Assembly (NCBI GenBank): GCA_002968845.1
Contig: PVBG01000009.1
Coordinates: 62,001-126,000 of the forward strand
Origin: Neorhizobium tomejilense
GTDB lineage: Bacteria > Pseudomonadota > Alphaproteobacteria > Rhizobiales > Rhizobiaceae
DNA: 64,000 nucleotides
Reading direction: 5' to 3'
Shown: positions 33,185 through 43,011 of the stretch, piece after piece
How positions within the stretch are numbered: position 1 is the first letter of the stretch
Layout: every line of letters starts with the position of its first letter
Notes under the pieces: generated by a model
What the model saw: the letters and a program-made list of their open reading frames with translations, nothing else
The model's database searches: none
What the model was told of the DNA's origin: nothing
Program-made: the position numbers and the translations under genes

Positions 33185-34213
33185 CTACAATCTCCAGGCC
33201 GCGCGGATCACGATCGACAGGCGATCGCCAACCTTGACCGGCTGGCGGCTGAAGGCGCGCAATGCCTGTCCGTCCGGCAGGGCAAGACGCAGCGCATAAC
33301 GTTCGCCCTCGAACAGCACCGAGAGGACTGTGGCCGCCTGTCCTTCCGCCGCAATCTCGACGTCCTGCGGACGGACGAGGATGTCGGCGGGCGGCTCCTG
33401 TGCCGGCCCGGCGAGGATCTCCTGCATGGCGGACCAGTCGAAAAGCCGCCGGTCACCGAACGGTGACGGAAGTGATAATGTCGCCCCCTGCCCTACCAGA
33501 CCGCCGACCAACCGGCCTTCCGGTCGCGCATAGATTTCCTCGGGCGTCGCCACCTGCAGCAGCCGACCCTCGGACATCACGGCAACGTCGGTCGCAAGCG
33601 CCATCGCTTCCGACTGGTCATGGGTGACATAGATCATCGTCGCACCGGATCGGGCATGGAACTCGCGGAACGTCTCTTCCATCTCCTGGCGCAGGTGCCG
33701 GTCGAGATTGGCAAGCGGCTCGTCGAGCAGCACGACGTCCGGCTCGGTGACTAGGCAGCGGGCAAGTGCCACGCGCTGCCGCTGGCCGCCGGAAAGATCC
33801 GCCGGACGGCGGTCCGCGTAGGCGTCGAGGCGGACGGCTGCAAGCGCCTCCCTCACCTTGCGTGCGCGTTTTTCGCCCGAAACGCCGCGCACCTTCAAAG
33901 GGTAACCGACATTTTCCGTGACGCTCATATGCGGCCAGAGCGCATAGGACTGGAAGACCATCGCCATGTTGCGATGTTCGGGCGACACCATCTCGGCTGC
34001 GTCCGCCAGAACGCGCTCGCCGAGCAGGATCGAGCCGTCGCTCGGCTGCTCGAAACCGGCGATCATCCTGAGCACCGTCGTCTTGCCGCAGCCGGAAGGC
34101 CCGAGCAGCGCCAGGAAGCCGCCTTCGCGTACCGTCAGCGACACGTCGTTGACGGCCGCACGGCCGCCGGTGTCGAACGTCTTGGAGAGGCGGTTGAGGA
34201 TCAGCTTCGCCAC
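33185..34213 (-). CDS. ABC transporter ATP-binding protein (FbpC/PotA-type)
   Basis: A 342-residue ATPase. Walker A is GPSGCGKTT (38-46), the Q-loop follows at FQSYALWPHM, the signature is LSGGQRQRV (about 139-147), Walker B is VVLLDEPLANLD, and the H-loop is in YVTHDQSEAM. The C-terminal TOBE region runs from about 240. It powers the permease encoded just upstream, whose gene it overlaps by 13 bases. The set (binding protein, fused permease, ATPase) is that of Fe(III), thiamine or 2-aminoethylphosphonate importers. Confidence 0.92.
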   Translation of the reverse strand: MAKLILNRLSKTFDTGGRAAVNDVSLTVREGGFLALLGPSGCGKTTVLRMIAGFEQPSDGSILLGERVLADAAEMVSPEHRNMAMVFQSYALWPHMSVTENVGYPLKVRGVSGEKRARKVREALAAVRLDAYADRRPADLSGGQRQRVALARCLVTEPDVVLLDEPLANLDRHLRQEMEETFREFHARSGATMIYVTHDQSEAMALATDVAVMSEGRLLQVATPEEIYARPEGRLVGGLVGQGATLSLPSPFGDRRLFDWSAMQEILAGPAQEPPADILVRPQDVEIAAEGQAATVLSVLFEGERYALRLALPDGQALRAFSRQPVKVGDRLSIVIRAAWRL

Positions 34214-35895
34214 GGTACCACACCTTTCGGCAGTCGTTTCGCCATCAGTTCCAGCACCACCATCATCGCTATCACCATGATGACGACGAGGACGGAGAGT
34301 GCAGCAGCGATGTTGAAGCTGCCGCTGTCATCGAGATTGTAGATCAGCACGCCAAGGGTCTGGGTGCCAGCCGACCAGAGGAGCGCCGAGACTGTCAGTT
34401 CGTTGCAGGCGATCAGGAACACCAGGATCACCGAGGCGCCTGCGGCCGGTGCCACCAGGGGCACGAGAATATCGACGAGCCGGCGCGCGAACCCTGCTCC
34501 GGAAAGCCGCGCCGCCTCCTCGAGCGACGGATCGAGCTGACGGAAGGCGCTAACTACGGGCTTCAGGCTGACGGCGAAGAAACTCGAGAAATAGGCGACC
34601 AGGATGATCCAGATCGTCCCATAGATCGAGATGCCGATCACCGGAATGGGCGCCGCGAACAGCAGGATGAAGGCGACAGCCAGCACGATGCCCGGCAGCG
34701 CATAGGGGATTTCCGCGAGCGCCGAAATGAGGCCCACGAAGCGGCTCTTGCTGCGCACCAGGAAATAGCCGGTCAGCACCGTCACCACCAGGAGACCGAA
34801 GGCGGTGGCGAGCGACAGCGAGAGGGAATTGGTGAACGCAATGCGCGTCGCGGCCTGGCGGTACAGGATTTCCTCATAGGCCTTGATGGTGACGGTCGCC
34901 GGGCTGAGCGGCACGCCGTAGGCAGGCGCCAGCGAGCTCGCGACAAGAGCGATGAGCGGCATGGCGAGGATCAGGAAGATCGTCAACCAGAGCAGGAGTT
35001 CGGCAAACCGGCGCCAGGTGCCGAGCCGGAACACGGCGACCTGCCCCGACAGGCCGATGACGCGATAATCGCGGCCGCGCAACACCCGTGCCTCGACCAT
35101 CAGCCCGATCACCGACAGGATCGCAATCAGGCCGGACAGGACCGAGATGTCCGCGAACGTGCGGGGACCGAAAGCCGCGAATTTTGAATAGATGAGGGTC
35201 GGCAGCGTATAGATCCCGGCGGGAATGCCGAGGATTGCCGGAATGCCGAAATTGCCGATGCAGGAAACGAAGGCAATCGCCGCGCCTGCCGCGAGACCCG
35301 GCAGCGACAAAGGCAGGATGACGTCCTTCAGCACCTGAAAGGACGATGCGCCGGAAAGCCTCGCCGCCTCCACTGCATCGCGCGGCAGCGCCAGCAGCCC
35401 GGCCCGGAGCGAGAGGTAGACGAGGGCCGCATTCTGGACGCCGTAGAGCAGCGCGATGCCGCCGATCGAATAGAGCGGCTGCGGTGAACCGAGCGGCGGC
35501 GCGAGCCCCAGCGCCTTCAGGAGCGCGCTGGAAGGCCCGGTCATGCCGATCCAGGCAAGCGCCGTCACCTGCGGCGGGATCATCGTTGGCAGCATGAAGA
35601 GGAAACCGAGGAGAGCCTTGCCCCGGATGTCAAACAGCGTCAGCAGCAGCGCGAAGCCGCCCCCCAGAACGACGGCTGCGATCATGCCGAAAAAGGAGGT
35701 GGACAGCGTGTCATAGACCGACCGCCACAGGCCCGGATCGGACAGAAGTTCGCTCGCCCCGCCGCGAAGGGCGGACATGATTCCGGTCGCGGCAAGCCGA
35801 CCGAGCGGCAGCACGCTCAGGCAGAAGATCACGGTTACGACAAAAGGAAACAGCCAGCGTGGCTGGCTGTTTCCTTGTTTTTGAGGTCGCGTCAT
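34201..35895 (-). CDS. ABC transporter permease (double-length FbpB/ThiP-type)
   Basis: A 564-residue inner-membrane protein with twelve helices in two homologous halves, each carrying an EAA-type loop (about residues 180 and 455, the latter EEAARLSGAGF). The fused double permease is typical of iron(III), thiamine and 2-aminoethylphosphonate systems. The ATG at 35893-35895 lies 12 bases after the binding-protein gene. Its first 18 codons are part of a perfect 15-bp inverted repeat with a following T-run, which looks like a terminator (see 35844-35876). Confidence 0.9.
   Translation of the reverse strand: MTRPQKQGNSQPRWLFPFVVTVIFCLSVLPLGRLAATGIMSALRGGASELLSDPGLWRSVYDTLSTSFFGMIAAVVLGGGFALLLTLFDIRGKALLGFLFMLPTMIPPQVTALAWIGMTGPSSALLKALGLAPPLGSPQPLYSIGGIALLYGVQNAALVYLSLRAGLLALPRDAVEAARLSGASSFQVLKDVILPLSLPGLAAGAAIAFVSCIGNFGIPAILGIPAGIYTLPTLIYSKFAAFGPRTFADISVLSGLIAILSVIGLMVEARVLRGRDYRVIGLSGQVAVFRLGTWRRFAELLLWLTIFLILAMPLIALVASSLAPAYGVPLSPATVTIKAYEEILYRQAATRIAFTNSLSLSLATAFGLLVVTVLTGYFLVRSKSRFVGLISALAEIPYALPGIVLAVAFILLFAAPIPVIGISIYGTIWIILVAYFSSFFAVSLKPVVSAFRQLDPSLEEAARLSGAGFARRLVDILVPLVAPAAGASVILVFLIACNELTVSALLWSAGTQTLGVLIYNLDDSGSFNIAAALSVLVVIMVIAMMVVLELMAKRLPKGVVPWRS
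35844..35876 (-). terminator. Terminator-like hairpin overlapping the start of the ABC permease gene
   Basis: AAGGAAACAGCCAGC (35844-35858) and GCTGGCTGTTTCCTT (35862-35876) are perfect inverted copies around GTG. On the transcribed strand the stem is followed by TTTGTCG, so it has the form of a partial terminator. It begins 17 bases inside the permease coding sequence, just after the binding-protein gene, the place where ABC operons often lower downstream expression. Confidence 0.6.
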
Positions 35896-35907
35896 ATGGC
35901 GCTTATA

Positions 35908-36891
35908 TCAGCCTTTGATGCCGAAGATATCCGCGAAGCCCTTGACGTCCTTCTCTGAGTTCTTGAGCGCCTCGGGAGCATTGATCGGCAGGACCTTGAT
36001 CGTCTCGCGCGCCGGGAAGCCGGCCGGTACGGCCATGCCGTTGCGGGCCGGGATGTAGCCGAGCTTCAGGAAGCCTTCCTGGCCCTTCTGCGAGAGCACG
36101 TAGTCGATGAACTTCTTGGCATTGTCCGCATGTTTGGTGGAGGCAAGGATCGCTGCCGGCTCGGTCACCGCGGACACGCCTTCCTTCGGGAAGACGAACT
36201 CGACGGGAGCGCCCTTCGCCTTTTCGCGGATCGGCAGGTAGTCGACGACGAAGCCGTAGGCCTTTTCGCCCGAAGCGACGGACTTCAGGATCGCGCCGTT
36301 GCCGCCGGCTGCAATCGCGCCGTTTGCCTTGAGGTTCTTGTAATAGTCCCAGCCGAGGCCGGGGATGCCGGAAAGCGTCTGTGCGTGGATGAGGGCGGCA
36401 CCCGAGGCGAGCGGGCTCGGCATGGTGACGAGACCTTTGGCTTCCGGCTTGGCAAGGTCTGCCCAGCTGGTCGGCTTCATCGCGGCCTGGGTGTTGTAGA
36501 TGATGCCGGTGGTGATCAGCTTGGTCGAATGGTAGAAGCCGTCGGCGTCATAGAGGGCCTTGTCGTAATTGGCGGCTTCCGGCGACTTGTAGGCCATCAG
36601 CTGGCCTGCCTGCTTCATGCGCTCGAGCGTCACCGTGTCGGCGATCAGGAGAACGTCGGCCGCCGGATTGCCGGCCTGGATCTCGGCATTGAGCTTGGCC
36701 ATGATCTGCGGCGTCCCGTCACGCACCCACTGCACGTCGAGCCCCGGATTGGCAGCCTTGAAACCGTCGACGGTCGCCTGGGCGTCCTCGTTCGGCTGGC
36801 TGGTATAGAGCACGAGATCGGCGGCCTCGGCGGCACCGGCAATCATGCCGAAAGCCACGAGGGCGGTGAAAGCGGAAAGAAGGTTCTTCAT
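35908..36891 (-). CDS. ABC transporter substrate-binding protein, family 1 (iron(III) or 2-aminoethylphosphonate type)
   Basis: A 327-residue periplasmic binding protein with a signal peptide (residues 1-21, ending AEAA) and the fold of FbpA-like proteins: LVLYTSQPNEDAQATVDGF at the mature N-terminus, ADVLLIADTVTLERMKQAG near 75-95, SPLASGAALIHAQTLSGIPG near 150. The tyrosine pair that binds Fe(III) in FbpA is not evident in its usual place, so 2-aminoethylphosphonate or another anion is possible. AGGGA precedes the ATG at 36889-36891. It heads an operon with the permease and ATPase. Confidence 0.85.
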   Translation of the reverse strand: MKNLLSAFTALVAFGMIAGAAEAADLVLYTSQPNEDAQATVDGFKAANPGLDVQWVRDGTPQIMAKLNAEIQAGNPAADVLLIADTVTLERMKQAGQLMAYKSPEAANYDKALYDADGFYHSTKLITTGIIYNTQAAMKPTSWADLAKPEAKGLVTMPSPLASGAALIHAQTLSGIPGLGWDYYKNLKANGAIAAGGNGAILKSVASGEKAYGFVVDYLPIREKAKGAPVEFVFPKEGVSAVTEPAAILASTKHADNAKKFIDYVLSQKGQEGFLKLGYIPARNGMAVPAGFPARETIKVLPINAPEALKNSEKDVKGFADIFGIKG

Positions 36892-37134
36892 CGGAGCGTC
36901 CCTGTTCGAACATAAGCTGCGGACGATAAGCATTCCTGCTTGACAGCCATGTGACAGGCTGGGGGCAACGCCGATCTTCCCGCATGTTTTACCAGCGGCC
37001 ACCGAAATACGAAGACTAAATTTACTGTTATTCGATCATTCCCGCACAGCGGTGCTGCCGGACCCCGCCACTTCAATTGTTTCGCAACCAAATCCTGCCA
37101 TCTCGTGCTCCAGGGTATATTTCGGGGGCACAGA

Positions 37135-39036
37135 ATGAAAAGCCGGGACAACTGGGGCGCACGACTGCGCTATGGGTTCGACAAGAGCATGGCGGGCGGC
37201 GCGATCGCGCTGATCGGCTGGCTGGCGCTGATATCGCTGATCGTGATCATGATCGCCGGCGCGATACTCGCCATAACCGGCATCGCTCCGGAAGGCGCAG
37301 AATCGCTCGGCTTCATCGAGGGCACGTGGGAATCGCTGATGCGCACCTTCGATGCCGGCACCATGGGCGCCGACCAGGGCTGGAGCTTCCGCATCATCAT
37401 GCTGCTGGTCACGCTCGCCGGCATCTTCGTCTTCTCCGCGTTGATCGGCGTCATCTCGTCCGGCCTTGAGGAAAAGCTCGACGAGTTGCGCAAGGGCCGC
37501 TCGCGGGTACTCGAAACCGAGCACACGATCATCCTCAACTGGTCGCCCTCGATCTTCGACGTCATCTCGGAACTCATCATCGCCAACCAGAGCCGCCGCA
37601 ATCCTCGCATCGTCATCATGGCGAACAAGGACAAGGTGGAGATGGAAGACGAAATCGCCACCAAGGTCGTCGATCGCAAGAACACCAAGATCATCTGCCG
37701 CAGCGGTGATCCGACCGATCTCTACGATCTCGGCATCGTCAACCCGCAGACGTCGCGGTCGATCATCGTGCTGTCACCGGAAGGTGAGGACGCGGACCCG
37801 CAGGTTATCAAGACGGTGCTTGCGCTGGTCAATGATCCCAACCGGCGGCCCGAGAAATACATGATCGCTGCGGAAATCCGCGACGCCGACAATGCCGAAG
37901 TGGCAAGGATCGTCGGCGGCGGCGAAATGCAGCTGGTGCTTGCCGACGATCTGATCGCCCGCATCGTCGTCCATACCAGCCGGCAGGCGGGCCTGAGCGC
38001 CGTCTATTCCGAACTGCTCGATTTCGACGGCTGCGAGATCTACACGCTCGAACAGCCCGGCCTCGTCGGAAAGTCCTTCGGCAATGCGGTGCTCGCTTAC
38101 GAGAACAGCACGCTGATCGGCCTCTGCGACAAGGACGGCGCAATCCGTCTCAACCCCGACCCTAACCAGGTGATCGTCGCCGGCGATCGCGCAGTCATCA
38201 TCGCCGAGGACGACGACTCGATCAAAACCTGGTCCGGCGACATGGGCATCGACAAGAATGCCATCAAGGCCATCGTCAAACGCGGCAAGACTGCCGAACG
38301 CACGCTGATCCTCGGCTGGAACCGCCGCGGCCCGATCATCGCGACCGAACTCGTCCGTTACGTGGCCCCCGGCTCGCGGCTGATGATCGCGGCCGACACT
38401 CCGGAATTCGAAGACGAGATCGCAGCGCTTAACCTCGACAAGGCGCTGCTCGCCGTCGATCACCGGGTGATCGACACCAGCAGCCGTTCGGCACTCGATG
38501 CACTCGATATCCCGTCCTACGACCACGTCCTGGTTCTCGGCTACAGCGACAGCATGATGGCGCAATCGGCCGACACCCGCACGCTGATCACCCTGCTGCA
38601 GCTCCGCAAGATCGGCGAAAAGGCCGGCAAGCATATCAGCGTGGTCAGCGAGATGATCGACGTGCGCAACCGCGAGCTGGCGGAAGTGACCCGCGCCGAG
38701 GATTTCGTCGTCAGCAATAAGCTGGTCAGCCTGATGCTTGCCCAGGCATCCGAAAACGAATCCATGGCGGCAATCTTCAACGAGCTTCTGGATGAGGCCG
38801 GCTCCGAGATCTACATGCGGCCGATGAGCGACTATGTCGACATCTCGAAGCCGGTGAATTTCTTCACGGTGGCGCTCGCGGCCCTTCGCCGCGGCGAAAT
38901 TGCCATCGGCCACCGCCGTCAGCGGCCGGGCGATGCCGACCTCAGAAATCTCGGCGGCGTGGTGGTCAATCCGCCCCGGTCGGCGGTGACTACCTATTCG
39001 GACGGCGACATGCTGATCGTGTTGGCTGCAGACTAG
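37135..39036 (+). CDS. CASTOR/POLLUX (DMI1)-type ion channel
   Basis: A 633-residue protein. Two membrane segments (about 20-48 and 86-110) flank a pore loop, residues 60-82, containing FDAGTMGAD, similar to the ADAGNHAD filter of plant CASTOR/POLLUX. The remaining 520 residues are tandem RCK/TrkA-N-like domains (about 128-330 and 340-600) that gate such channels by ligand or ions. The plant proteins are nuclear channels of the symbiosis calcium-spiking pathway; bacterial members are inner-membrane cation channels of unproven role. The ATG at 37135 has GGGGG upstream. A bidirectional terminator follows at 39065-39095. Confidence 0.85.
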   Translation: MKSRDNWGARLRYGFDKSMAGGAIALIGWLALISLIVIMIAGAILAITGIAPEGAESLGFIEGTWESLMRTFDAGTMGADQGWSFRIIMLLVTLAGIFVFSALIGVISSGLEEKLDELRKGRSRVLETEHTIILNWSPSIFDVISELIIANQSRRNPRIVIMANKDKVEMEDEIATKVVDRKNTKIICRSGDPTDLYDLGIVNPQTSRSIIVLSPEGEDADPQVIKTVLALVNDPNRRPEKYMIAAEIRDADNAEVARIVGGGEMQLVLADDLIARIVVHTSRQAGLSAVYSELLDFDGCEIYTLEQPGLVGKSFGNAVLAYENSTLIGLCDKDGAIRLNPDPNQVIVAGDRAVIIAEDDDSIKTWSGDMGIDKNAIKAIVKRGKTAERTLILGWNRRGPIIATELVRYVAPGSRLMIAADTPEFEDEIAALNLDKALLAVDHRVIDTSSRSALDALDIPSYDHVLVLGYSDSMMAQSADTRTLITLLQLRKIGEKAGKHISVVSEMIDVRNRELAEVTRAEDFVVSNKLVSLMLAQASENESMAAIFNELLDEAGSEIYMRPMSDYVDISKPVNFFTVALAALRRGEIAIGHRRQRPGDADLRNLGGVVVNPPRSAVTTYSDGDMLIVLAAD

Positions 39037-39064
39037 TCGGACAGCGGAAAGCATTGCATGAACA

Positions 39065-39095
39065 AAAAAGCCTGCCGTTCTGCGGCAGGCTTTTT
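39065..39095. terminator. Bidirectional terminator between the ion-channel and aminotransferase genes
   Basis: GCCTGCCG (39070-39077) pairs with CGGCAGGC (39083-39090) over TTCTG, flanked by AAAAA on the left and TTTTT on the right, so it works for both the plus-strand channel gene and the minus-strand aminotransferase that converge here. Confidence 0.92.
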
Positions 39096-39116
39096 CCGTC
39101 AAAGGCTTTCGAAGGC

Positions 39117-40343
39117 TCAGGCAGCAGCGCGGATCGCGTTGGAGATCAGGCGGCCGAGCCGCTTGATACCTTCGTCGATCATCGCCTCGTCTGCGCAGGA
39201 GAAGCTCATGCGCAGCGTATTGGCATTGCTGCCGTCCGCGTAGAACGCCCTGCCCGGTACGAAGGCGACTTTTTCCGTGGCGATCGATTTCGCCAGCAGT
39301 TCTGCACCGTCCATGCCTTCCGGCAAGGTCACCCACACGAACATGCCGCCTTCCGGGCGCGTCCAGGTGGCATTCTTCGGCATGTACTTGTCGAGTGCCG
39401 CCAACATCGCGTCGCGCCGCTTGCTGTAGACGGACCTGATCTTGGCGACCTGGGCGTCGAAGCCGCGCGAGGCGACGTGCTCGATGGCGATCTGGTTGAT
39501 CGTCGAAGAATGCAAGTCGGCCGCCTGCTTCATCAGTACCAGCTTGCGGATAACCGGCATCGCCGCGACCACGAAGCCGACGCGCAGGCCCGGCGCCAAG
39601 GTCTTCGAAAAGCTGCCGCTGTAGATCGTGCGGGTGTTTTCGATACCGCCCCGGCGGGCGATGTCGAGCGCCATGATCGGCGGAATGGCCTCGCCGTCAT
39701 ACCGCAGGTGCTGATAGGCGGCGTCCTCGAGGATTGCGATATCGAGTTCGTCGGCAAGCGCCAGCAACCTTTCGCGGGCCGCCAGGTCGATCGTCTCGCC
39801 GGTCGGATTGGAAAAATCCGCAGACAGATAGGCGAACTTGACGGCGCCGCCGGTCTTGGCCGCGGTGTCGCGATAGGCTTCCGGCGTGCGGTTGCCGTTC
39901 AGCGACAGCTGGTCGTAATTCGGCTCGTAGGCATTGAAGGCCGAAAGCGCGCCGAGATAGGTCGGCCAGGTAACCAGCGCCGTGTCGTTCGGCGACAGGA
40001 ACAGCTTGCCGAGATAATCGAGCGCCTGCTGCGATCCGGACGTGATGAACACGTTATCGGGCGTGCAATCGATACCGATCTTGGCGACGTCGCGGGCGAT
40101 CCATTCGCGCAGCGGCTTGTAACCTTCGCTGACGGAATACTGCAGCGCCGCCCCCACCTGGGCGCTGGAAAAAATGTCCGAATAGGCCTCCTTGAAAGCC
40201 ACGTCCGGAAACAGCGCCGGATCGGGAATGCCGCCTGCGAAGGAGATGATGTCGGGCTGGTCGAGCAGCTTCAGCAGTTCGCGGATTTCAGAGGCGCGCA
40301 TGCGGCTGGAGCGCGTCGCAAAGATTTGTTCCCAATCAAGCAC
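39117..40343 (-). CDS. PLP-dependent aminotransferase (class I/II, 2-aminoadipate/MocR-like)
   Basis: A 408-residue fold-type I aminotransferase. The PLP lysine is in YSGSFSKTLAPGLRVG (about residues 243-258), the phosphate-binding SGSQQALD is near 102-109, and the substrate-arginine region is FVWVTLPEG...LRMSFSCAD. It resembles LysN/2-aminoadipate aminotransferases and the C-terminal half of MocR regulators, but no DNA-binding domain is present. The amino donor is not predictable. The gene is divergent from vapB; a 12-bp inverted repeat (40394-40422) lies upstream. Confidence 0.88.
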   Translation of the reverse strand: MLDWEQIFATRSSRMRASEIRELLKLLDQPDIISFAGGIPDPALFPDVAFKEAYSDIFSSAQVGAALQYSVSEGYKPLREWIARDVAKIGIDCTPDNVFITSGSQQALDYLGKLFLSPNDTALVTWPTYLGALSAFNAYEPNYDQLSLNGNRTPEAYRDTAAKTGGAVKFAYLSADFSNPTGETIDLAARERLLALADELDIAILEDAAYQHLRYDGEAIPPIMALDIARRGGIENTRTIYSGSFSKTLAPGLRVGFVVAAMPVIRKLVLMKQAADLHSSTINQIAIEHVASRGFDAQVAKIRSVYSKRRDAMLAALDKYMPKNATWTRPEGGMFVWVTLPEGMDGAELLAKSIATEKVAFVPGRAFYADGSNANTLRMSFSCADEAMIDEGIKRLGRLISNAIRAAA

Positions 40344-40393
40344 GGGATGTTTCCTCTTATTACAATTTTCTTTGTCCGAACTTTACACAAAGA

Positions 40394-40422
40394 CCGATAG
40401 GTCAGCAAGACTGACCTATCGG
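40394..40422. repeat. 12-bp inverted repeat between aminotransferase and vapB
   Basis: CCGATAGGTCAG (40394-40405) and CTGACCTATCGG (40411-40422) are perfect inverted copies around CAAGA. It lies 51 bases ahead of the aminotransferase start and 25 ahead of the vapB -35 hexamer, so it may be an operator for the aminotransferase gene. Confidence 0.7.
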
Positions 40423-40446
40423 GGTAGCTGCGATTTTTTTGGACCA

Positions 40447-40475
40447 TTGTGCTTTACCACGAACCGGCCTATCTT
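40447..40475 (+). promoter_or_regulatory. vapBC promoter
   Basis: TTGTGC (40447-40452), a 17-base spacer and TATCTT (40470-40475). The left arm of the ATCTTACC inverted repeat overlaps the -10 hexamer, as expected for a repressible toxin-antitoxin promoter. Confidence 0.6.
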
Positions 40476-40508
40476 ACCAATAAGCGATCGATGCGCCGGA
40501 GGTAAGAT
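40471..40508. promoter_or_regulatory. Candidate VapB operator: inverted repeat ATCTTACC / GGTAAGAT
   Basis: Perfect eight-base arms at 40471-40478 and 40501-40508, centre-to-centre 30 bases (about three helical turns). One overlaps the -10 hexamer and the other the ribosome site of vapB. Such spacing suits two antitoxin dimers bridged by toxin. It could also fold in the mRNA and hide the ribosome site. Confidence 0.6.
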
Positions 40509-40509
40509 C

Positions 40510-40719
40510 ATGGCAGTTGCGACCTTGTCATCCAAATTCCAGATTTCCATACCCAAGGAAATCCGTGAAAAGCATAATTGGCAAGCTGGGCAGCAATTTG
40601 CTTTCATTCCAAAAGGAAAGAGTGTCGTTCTCGTCCCGGTGCCGACACGAGACGAATTGCGAGGAATAGCAAAGGGCGCCGACACGAGCAATTACCGGGA
40701 CAGGGACGATCGGTACTGA
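40510..40719 (+). CDS. vapB: VapB-type antitoxin (AbrB/MazE swapped-hairpin DNA-binding fold)
   Basis: A 69-residue protein. The N-terminal 45 residues (LSSKFQISIPKEIREKHNW, then GQQFAFIPKGKSVVLVPV) are an AbrB/SpoVT domain that binds DNA as a swapped-hairpin dimer; the charged, Arg/Asp-rich C-terminus should wrap around and inhibit the toxin. GGAGG lies seven bases before the ATG at 40510. Its TGA overlaps the ATG of vapC by one base (40717-40721), giving coupled translation. An inverted repeat at its promoter is the expected autoregulatory site. Confidence 0.92.
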   Translation: MAVATLSSKFQISIPKEIREKHNWQAGQQFAFIPKGKSVVLVPVPTRDELRGIAKGADTSNYRDRDDRY

Positions 40720-41105
40720 TGCGCGTCGTCGATAGCTCGGCATGGATCGAATGGCTGATCGACAGTCCTCTGGCTTCTCGCCTGGCAGGCGAGATTCCTG
40801 AAACGCGTGAATTAATCGTGCCTACGATCATTCAAATGGAAATGTGCAAATGGCTGATGCGGGAGAAGGGCGAGGAATCTGCCGACCGCTTCATTTCCTA
40901 TACAACCGAATGCCTCGTTGTTGAACTCGGCACCGAAATTGCCTTGGATGCGGCCGAAGTTTCCCGCCGTTTCCAGCTCTCGACCGCCGATGCCATCATC
41001 TACGCGACGGCAAGGCTCCTCGATGCCGATCTTCTGACCTGCGACCGGCATTTCGAACACCTGCCGCATGTCACCTATGTTCAGAAATCGGGGGCGGAAC
41101 GTTAG
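40719..41105 (+). CDS. vapC: VapC-type toxin (PIN-domain ribonuclease)
   Basis: A 128-residue PIN domain with the metal-binding acids in place: D5 (VVDSSAWIEWL), E41 (QMEMCKW), D91 (LSTADAIIYATA) and D109 (LTCDRHF). VapC toxins are Mg-dependent RNases that cut tRNA or rRNA and arrest translation when the labile antitoxin is lost. All catalytic residues are intact, so the pair looks functional. It is convergent with ilvC. Confidence 0.93.
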   Translation: MRVVDSSAWIEWLIDSPLASRLAGEIPETRELIVPTIIQMEMCKWLMREKGEESADRFISYTTECLVVELGTEIALDAAEVSRRFQLSTADAIIYATARLLDADLLTCDRHFEHLPHVTYVQKSGAER

Positions 41106-41117
41106 CTCCACCCCCGA
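41088..41117 (-). terminator. Probable ilvC terminator (GC-rich hairpin)
   Basis: TCGGGGG-C-GGA (41088-41098) pairs with TCC-A-CCCCCGA (41107-41117), with one mismatch, ten bases beyond the ilvC stop. Only a short TTTCTG follows on the minus strand. It overlaps the 3' end of vapC. Confidence 0.5.
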
Positions 41118-41126
41118 AATTAATGG

Positions 41127-42846
<1,720 letters not shown>

Positions 42847-42863
42847 GATTTTAAATCCTTTTG

Positions 42864-42879
42864 CGTACCGTACGGTACG
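42864..42879. promoter_or_regulatory. Probable TetR operator, perfect 16-bp palindrome CGTACCGTACGGTACG
   Basis: The 16-mer CGTACCGTACGGTACG equals its own reverse complement. It lies 17 bases before the GTG start of the TetR gene, where it would cover the promoter or the transcription start. Confidence 0.8.
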
Positions 42880-43011
42880 GTTCTGCTCGTATAAAGCATC
42901 CGCCGCCGCCGTCAAGCCCGTTCTTTCAAGGTCCGATCATCAACGATGAAGGTTTTTAAGCTAGACGTTCCCGGAGCCGATACAATCGCCCGAACGATCA
43001 GGAGGACATTC

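Noticed and set aside
37774-39336. 520-codon open frame antisense to the CASTOR/POLLUX-type channel
   Set aside because: Mirror frame of a recognised gene; it also crosses the terminator at 39065-39095.
39117-40343. MocR-type transcription regulator
   Set aside because: The aminotransferase domain resembles MocR, but the protein has no N-terminal GntR DNA-binding domain.
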